From positions 3,472,001 through 3,536,000 of the forward strand of contig NZ_JAOQNK010000001.1 of the NCBI RefSeq assembly GCF_025961315.1: a stretch of DNA of 64,000 bases. The letters run 5' to 3'. The stretch's first letter is position 1. Each line of letters begins with the position of its first letter. Made by a program: the position numbers and the translations under genes. Origin of the DNA: Sphingobacterium kitahiroshimense (lineage in GTDB: Bacteria > Bacteroidota > Bacteroidia > Sphingobacteriales > Sphingobacteriaceae). This document shows positions 60,395 to 64,000 of the stretch, in pieces. The notes below the pieces were generated by a model. It was not told the DNA's origin and did not search any database. It was given only the letters and a program-made list of their open reading frames with translations.

Positions 60395-62128
60395 ATGAAT
60401 AGTCTAGATCAGGATTTACAAGCAAAAGTCAACCAATGGCTTAGCTCAGAATACGATGAAGCAACAAGAGCTGCTTTACAAATTTTAATTGATAACAACG
60501 AAGTAACTGAACTAACAGATTCATTCTATAAAGATTTAGAATTTGGTACAGGAGGTTTACGTGGTATCATGGGTGTAGGATCCAATAGGATAAATAAGTA
60601 TACCATCGGTAAAGCAACTCAGGGGTTGGCAAACTATCTAAAAAAGCAATTTCCAAATCAGGTCATTAAAGTAGCTGTAGCTTACGACAGCCGCAACAAC
60701 TCGCAAAGCCTAGGAAAGCTGGTGGCTGATGTATTTGCGGCAAATGGAATCCAAGTATATTTATTTAATGAACTGCGTCCAACACCTGTACTATCATTTG
60801 CAATCCGTCACTTTGCCTGCCAAAGCGGGGTCATGCTTACCGCCTCACATAATCCAAAAGAATATAATGGCTATAAGGCCTATTGGAACGACGGATGCCA
60901 ATTAACAGCTCCGCACGATATAAATGTCATTACAGAAGTTAATGCTATCCATAGCGTTTCGCAAATATCATTTCAGCCAATTCCAGAAAATATTATACCT
61001 GTAGGTGATGAAATTGATGAAATTTACATTAATGAAAATAAAAAATTAAGTATCCACCCGGAGGCTGTAGAAGCTCAAAAAGATCTTAAAATCGTATTTT
61101 CTCCCATTCATGGAACAGGAATTACAATTGTTCCAAAATTATTGGAAGCGTGGGGATTTAACAATGTTTCCATTGTAGAAGAACAAGCCACTCCAGATGG
61201 TAATTTTCCAACAGTTATTTATCCTAATCCAGAAGAAGAAGATGCTATGGCATTGGCCAAGAGAAAAGGTGAAGAGCTGGATGCTGATCTCGTACTAGCA
61301 ACAGATCCCGATGCTGATCGCGTTGGAATCGCAGTTAAAAACGATAAAGGTAGTTTTCAATTACTGAACGGTAACCAGATCGGTAGTCTACTTGTTTATT
61401 ATGTATTAAGTTCTAAAAAAGAACAAAATCAACTTAATAACAATCCCTATGTTGTAAAAACAATCGTCACAACAAATCTTCAAGCTGAAATTGCCAACCA
61501 TTTTAATGTACCTTACTATGAGACCTTAACTGGATTCAAATATATTGGCGAACTAATGACCAAATTAGGCGATTCAGCGACATATTTAGTTGGCGGAGAA
61601 GAAAGCTATGGTTACTTAGTCGGAAGTCTTGTACGTGATAAGGATGCCCCAAATGCATGCGCATTCTTAGCAGAGATGACCGCCTATTACAAATCGAAAG
61701 GCAAATCTTTATATGAAGTTCTCCTTGACCTGTATCAAGAATTTGGATGCTACCAAGAAAAATTAGTTTCATTAACTAAAAAAGGTAAAGCTGGTGCAGA
61801 AGAAATCAAAGCAATGATGAGTAACCTGCGTGCCAATTTGCCTAAATCTTTAGGAGGCATAGCTGTTGTAGAAGTTCGTGATTATGAAAATTCGGTCGCC
61901 ATAGATATAGCCACCGGTACTAAAACAGTCATTGATCTCCCGAAATCGGACGTCTTACAATTTATCACTGTAGATGGTGATGTTATTTCTGCGAGACCAT
62001 CAGGAACAGAACCTAAAATAAAATTTTATTGTTCAGTAAAAGCACCATTAACAGCTAAATCGCACTATGAACAGCTCCAAAAAGAGTTAGCCACAAAAGT
62101 GGACCGAATGATGGCCGATATTATTTAA
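60395..62128 (+). CDS. Phosphoglucomutase/phosphomannomutase family protein
   Basis: A 577-residue alpha-D-phosphohexomutase. Active-site phosphoserine S151 in LTASHNPKEYNGYK; metal-binding D304, D306 and D308 in TDPDADRVG; sugar-binding GEESYGYL near 406; phosphate-binding RPSGTEPKIKFY near 538. It interconverts hexose-1-P and hexose-6-P; the long form (about 580) resembles PGM2-type phosphopentomutase/phosphoglucomutase. Exact specificity is not decided. The NUDIX gene follows after 8 nt. Confidence 0.93.
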   Translation: MNSLDQDLQAKVNQWLSSEYDEATRAALQILIDNNEVTELTDSFYKDLEFGTGGLRGIMGVGSNRINKYTIGKATQGLANYLKKQFPNQVIKVAVAYDSRNNSQSLGKLVADVFAANGIQVYLFNELRPTPVLSFAIRHFACQSGVMLTASHNPKEYNGYKAYWNDGCQLTAPHDINVITEVNAIHSVSQISFQPIPENIIPVGDEIDEIYINENKKLSIHPEAVEAQKDLKIVFSPIHGTGITIVPKLLEAWGFNNVSIVEEQATPDGNFPTVIYPNPEEEDAMALAKRKGEELDADLVLATDPDADRVGIAVKNDKGSFQLLNGNQIGSLLVYYVLSSKKEQNQLNNNPYVVKTIVTTNLQAEIANHFNVPYYETLTGFKYIGELMTKLGDSATYLVGGEESYGYLVGSLVRDKDAPNACAFLAEMTAYYKSKGKSLYEVLLDLYQEFGCYQEKLVSLTKKGKAGAEEIKAMMSNLRANLPKSLGGIAVVEVRDYENSVAIDIATGTKTVIDLPKSDVLQFITVDGDVISARPSGTEPKIKFYCSVKAPLTAKSHYEQLQKELATKVDRMMADII

Positions 62129-62136
62129 TCGTACGA

Positions 62137-62679
62137 ATGGAAAAGTGGAAATTACTATCATCAGAATATATCTCGAAAGCACCTTGGGCTACCTTACGAA
62201 GGGATACCTGTGAGTTGCCTAACGGCAGTATTAATGATCATTACTATGTGCTAGAATATCCAAACTGGGTCAATATGGTCGGTATAACGGAAGACAATAA
62301 GTTGATCGTCATCAAACAATATAGACACGCTGCAGGCGAGGTTATTCTTGAAATACCGGCAGGAACGATGGAAGAAGGAGAAGATCCACAATTTACAGCG
62401 GAGCGAGAAATGCTTGAAGAGACAGGTTATTCTTTTACCAAGATTGAAAAAATTGCGGAACTTTATGCCAACCCTGCTACAAGTAAAAATATTACACATA
62501 CTTACCTCATGCAGGGAGGAAAGAAGATCCAGGAGCAAGACCTAGATGAAAGTGAGCAAATAGATGTTTATTTGATTTCTATCGAAGAAGCAAAAGAATT
62601 GCTGTTGCAAAATAAATTTGGTCAGGCACTTCAAAGTTCAGCCTTATTTTATGCCTTTCACAAATTGAAAATATTTTAA
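62137..62679 (+). CDS. NUDIX hydrolase, ADP-ribose pyrophosphatase-like
   Basis: A 180-residue NUDIX hydrolase with a perfect Nudix box at 76-98 (G76, E82, R90-E91, E94-E95, G97). KQYRHAAGEVILEIPAG directly before the box is typical of ADP-ribose or nucleoside-diphosphate-sugar pyrophosphatases (NudF/YffH class). It lies 8 nt after the phosphohexomutase, so hydrolysis of a sugar nucleotide is a reasonable guess. Confidence 0.92.
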   Translation: MEKWKLLSSEYISKAPWATLRRDTCELPNGSINDHYYVLEYPNWVNMVGITEDNKLIVIKQYRHAAGEVILEIPAGTMEEGEDPQFTAEREMLEETGYSFTKIEKIAELYANPATSKNITHTYLMQGGKKIQEQDLDESEQIDVYLISIEEAKELLLQNKFGQALQSSALFYAFHKLKIF

Positions 62680-62712
62680 GCATATTTAAATTAAAATTTC
62701 ATACAGACCAGT

Positions 62713-62754
62713 AACAAAAGGGTTATTTTGATATCAAAATAACCCTTTTGTTAT
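62713..62754. terminator. Perfect 42-bp palindrome acting as terminator
   Basis: Each 21-nt arm is the exact complement of the other (TAACAAAAGGGTTATTTTGAT, arm 62713-62733, and 62734-62754) with no unpaired loop; the centre is GATATC. It lies 33 nt after the NUDIX stop. An RNA hairpin with a U-rich distal part fits intrinsic termination. Confidence 0.75.
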
Positions 62755-62811
62755 AAATTGATCAAATATCATCTTCCCTCCCATTCCTTTTCTGCAGGCT
62801 ATCATTTTTTG

Positions 62812-62819
62812 TACCTTTG
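62812..62819 (+). promoter_or_regulatory. -7 box (TACCTTTG), 4 nt before the ATG
   Basis: A perfect TAnnTTTG followed by TACC and the ATG at 62824. It is the third case in this window of a box exactly 4 nt before the start codon. Confidence 0.58.
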
Positions 62820-62823
62820 TACC

Positions 62824-64000
62824 ATGGTAAGAGAAATATTTGAAACCAAAAGAAAAGCACTGAAAATAAATCTGAATCCGGAGATTTACGGCACCTTTGC
62901 TGAAATTGGAGCGGGTCAAGAAGTTGCACGTAACTTTTTCAATGCAGGGGCGGCATCTGGAACAATCGCCAAAACAATGTCGGCTTACGACATGACTTTT
63001 AGCGATGCCATCTACGGAGAAGAAGAGGATGGCAGATATGTAAGCCGCACGCGTTTAACGAAAATGCTAAAACACGAGTTCGATTTATTAACCAAGCGCT
63101 TACATGGTGAAAAATACTGTAACAAAAAGTTCTTCGCTTTTGCCGACACCGTTACTACGCTAAACTTTACAAAAACAAATGAACCTCATGGTTGGATTGG
63201 TGTCAGATTTCAACACGAAGTCGACGGCCCTACCAACGATATCATTATACACGTAAGACTGCTAGATAGCGACAACCAGCTACAACAAAAAGTATTGGGT
63301 ATCATTGGAGTCAACCTCCTTTTCGCAGCCAATTATTATACCGATAACGTGCAGACGATGATTGAGTCATTAGTCGACAATCTATCTGTAGGCTCTGTAG
63401 AAATTGATCTTGTAAAAGTAACTGGCCCGTTGTTTGAAAATGTCAATGAAAGATTGATCAATTTATACCTCATTGCTAAAGGTTTTGCAAAGGCCGCAAT
63501 CTTTAAACCAGATGGCAAAGCCGCACAGATCAAAGATTACCTTTACAAAAAGAATATCATTCTTCTAAGAACGAAATATAGACAAAAATCTCTACCTAAC
63601 TTTGATCTATTCAATCTTGCTGTAGATCAATTTAAGAAAAACACAGGCGCAACATCAGAAAACACAGTAGTCCTGATAGAGGTATTAATGGGCAATGTAC
63701 TTGAAGAGGATCATATCATTACCGATAAAGATCTCGAAGAATTTGCACACCGTGCCGAAGAGCTATGTTCAACAGGCAATAATATCATCGTCAGCAATTT
63801 CAGAAGAAATAATCATCTTGCTGAGTTTATCAATAATTTCAAACCAAAAAATATTGGTATTGCGACAAACGTTTCCAATTTAAGAAATATCTTTAATTCG
63901 GATAATTACAACAAGGAGCATTACACCAATGAACTTCTTTCCTATATTTCGGGAATGTTCAATAAGAATATCAAGCTATATGCATACCCATACTTATTGA
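62824..64000 (+). CDS. Conserved Bacteroidota protein, incomplete at window edge
   Basis: An open frame of 392 complete codons runs from the ATG at 62824 to the end of the window without a stop. It begins MVREIFETKRKALKINLNPE, then IYGTFAEIGAGQEVARNFFN, which I recognise as a protein conserved in Sphingobacteriaceae and other Bacteroidota. Database entries with this start are, as I remember, sometimes labelled nicotinate-nucleotide adenylyltransferase, but I see no HxGH nucleotidyl-transferase motif, so that label looks unsafe. No signal peptide. Function unknown. Codon use matches neighbouring genes. Confidence 0.8.
   Translation, partial: MVREIFETKRKALKINLNPEIYGTFAEIGAGQEVARNFFNAGAASGTIAKTMSAYDMTFSDAIYGEEEDGRYVSRTRLTKMLKHEFDLLTKRLHGEKYCNKKFFAFADTVTTLNFTKTNEPHGWIGVRFQHEVDGPTNDIIIHVRLLDSDNQLQQKVLGIIGVNLLFAANYYTDNVQTMIESLVDNLSVGSVEIDLVKVTGPLFENVNERLINLYLIAKGFAKAAIFKPDGKAAQIKDYLYKKNIILLRTKYRQKSLPNFDLFNLAVDQFKKNTGATSENTVVLIEVLMGNVLEEDHIITDKDLEEFAHRAEELCSTGNNIIVSNFRRNNHLAEFINNFKPKNIGIATNVSNLRNIFNSDNYNKEHYTNELLSYISGMFNKNIKLYAYPYLL

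Noticed and set aside
1..64000. CRISPR arrays, rRNA genes, insertion sequences and tandem repeats
   Set aside because: I looked for regularly spaced repeats, rRNA-like blocks and transposase frames on both strands and saw none.

Overview
The window is about 64 kb of an AT-rich (roughly 37-40% GC by eye) Bacteroidota chromosome, most likely Sphingobacteriaceae (Sphingobacterium/Pedobacter type). Support for this: several promoters fit the Bacteroidota primary-sigma pattern (TTTG, about 19-21 nt, TAnnTTTG); NagB is fused to an LmbE-like deacetylase; PafA-type phosphatase, GLPGLI, DUF4374 and carboxypeptidase-regulatory/TonB-plug proteins are present; and Shine-Dalgarno sequences are mostly weak. 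I see no rRNA, CRISPR array, transposase or prophage. Naming a genus is inference.

Layout. 1-700: a decayed XRE-type regulator fragment, a low-GC hypothetical ORF and tRNA-Glu(UUC). 0.8-7 kb: a GH20 hexosaminidase, DoxX, an LD-carboxypeptidase and metG. 7-11 kb: a GLPGLI protein with its outer-membrane barrel partner, then an Rrf2 regulator with a striking palindromic operator. 11-22 kb: PafA-like phosphatase, uvrA, M28 peptidase, typA, kbl and an orphan MacB-type permease. 22-30 kb: DUF2147, a small holin-like membrane protein, then a probable siderophore/iron locus (PepSY membrane protein, DUF4374 lipoprotein, TonB receptor, divergent AraC regulator). 30-41.6 kb: nagB-LmbE, methionine aminotransferase, TlpA-like thioredoxin, radA, an ECF sigma factor with a 4-TM partner, DUF1294, a dipeptidase/serine-hydrolase pair, and xseAB.

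41.6-52.3 kb is the most coherent accessory system: a sialic-acid (Neu5Ac) utilisation cluster. A divergent GntR/FadR regulator faces seven co-directional genes: a eukaryotic-like Neu5Ac lyase, a Kelch mutarotase (NanM-like), an MFS transporter, a two-catalytic-domain sialate O-acetylesterase, an AGE-type 2-epimerase, a GH20 hexosaminidase and a GH33 sialidase. Predicted route: glycans are trimmed and de-O-acetylated outside the cytoplasm, Neu5Ac is imported, cleaved to ManNAc and pyruvate, and ManNAc is epimerised to GlcNAc. The NagB-LmbE protein 10 kb away can complete catabolism to fructose-6-P. A GlcNAc kinase, NagA and an outer-membrane Neu5Ac porin are not in the window.

52.3-64 kb: pirin, Asp/Glu racemase, a second identical tRNA-Glu, purD, a barrel-less MG2/TonB-plug protein, an enoyl-CoA hydratase-family protein, a lipoprotein, phosphoglucomutase/phosphomannomutase, a NUDIX hydrolase and a conserved gene running off the end. 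Three genes (xseA, purD and the last gene) have a perfect TAnnTTTG box exactly 4 nt before the ATG, which predicts leaderless mRNAs.
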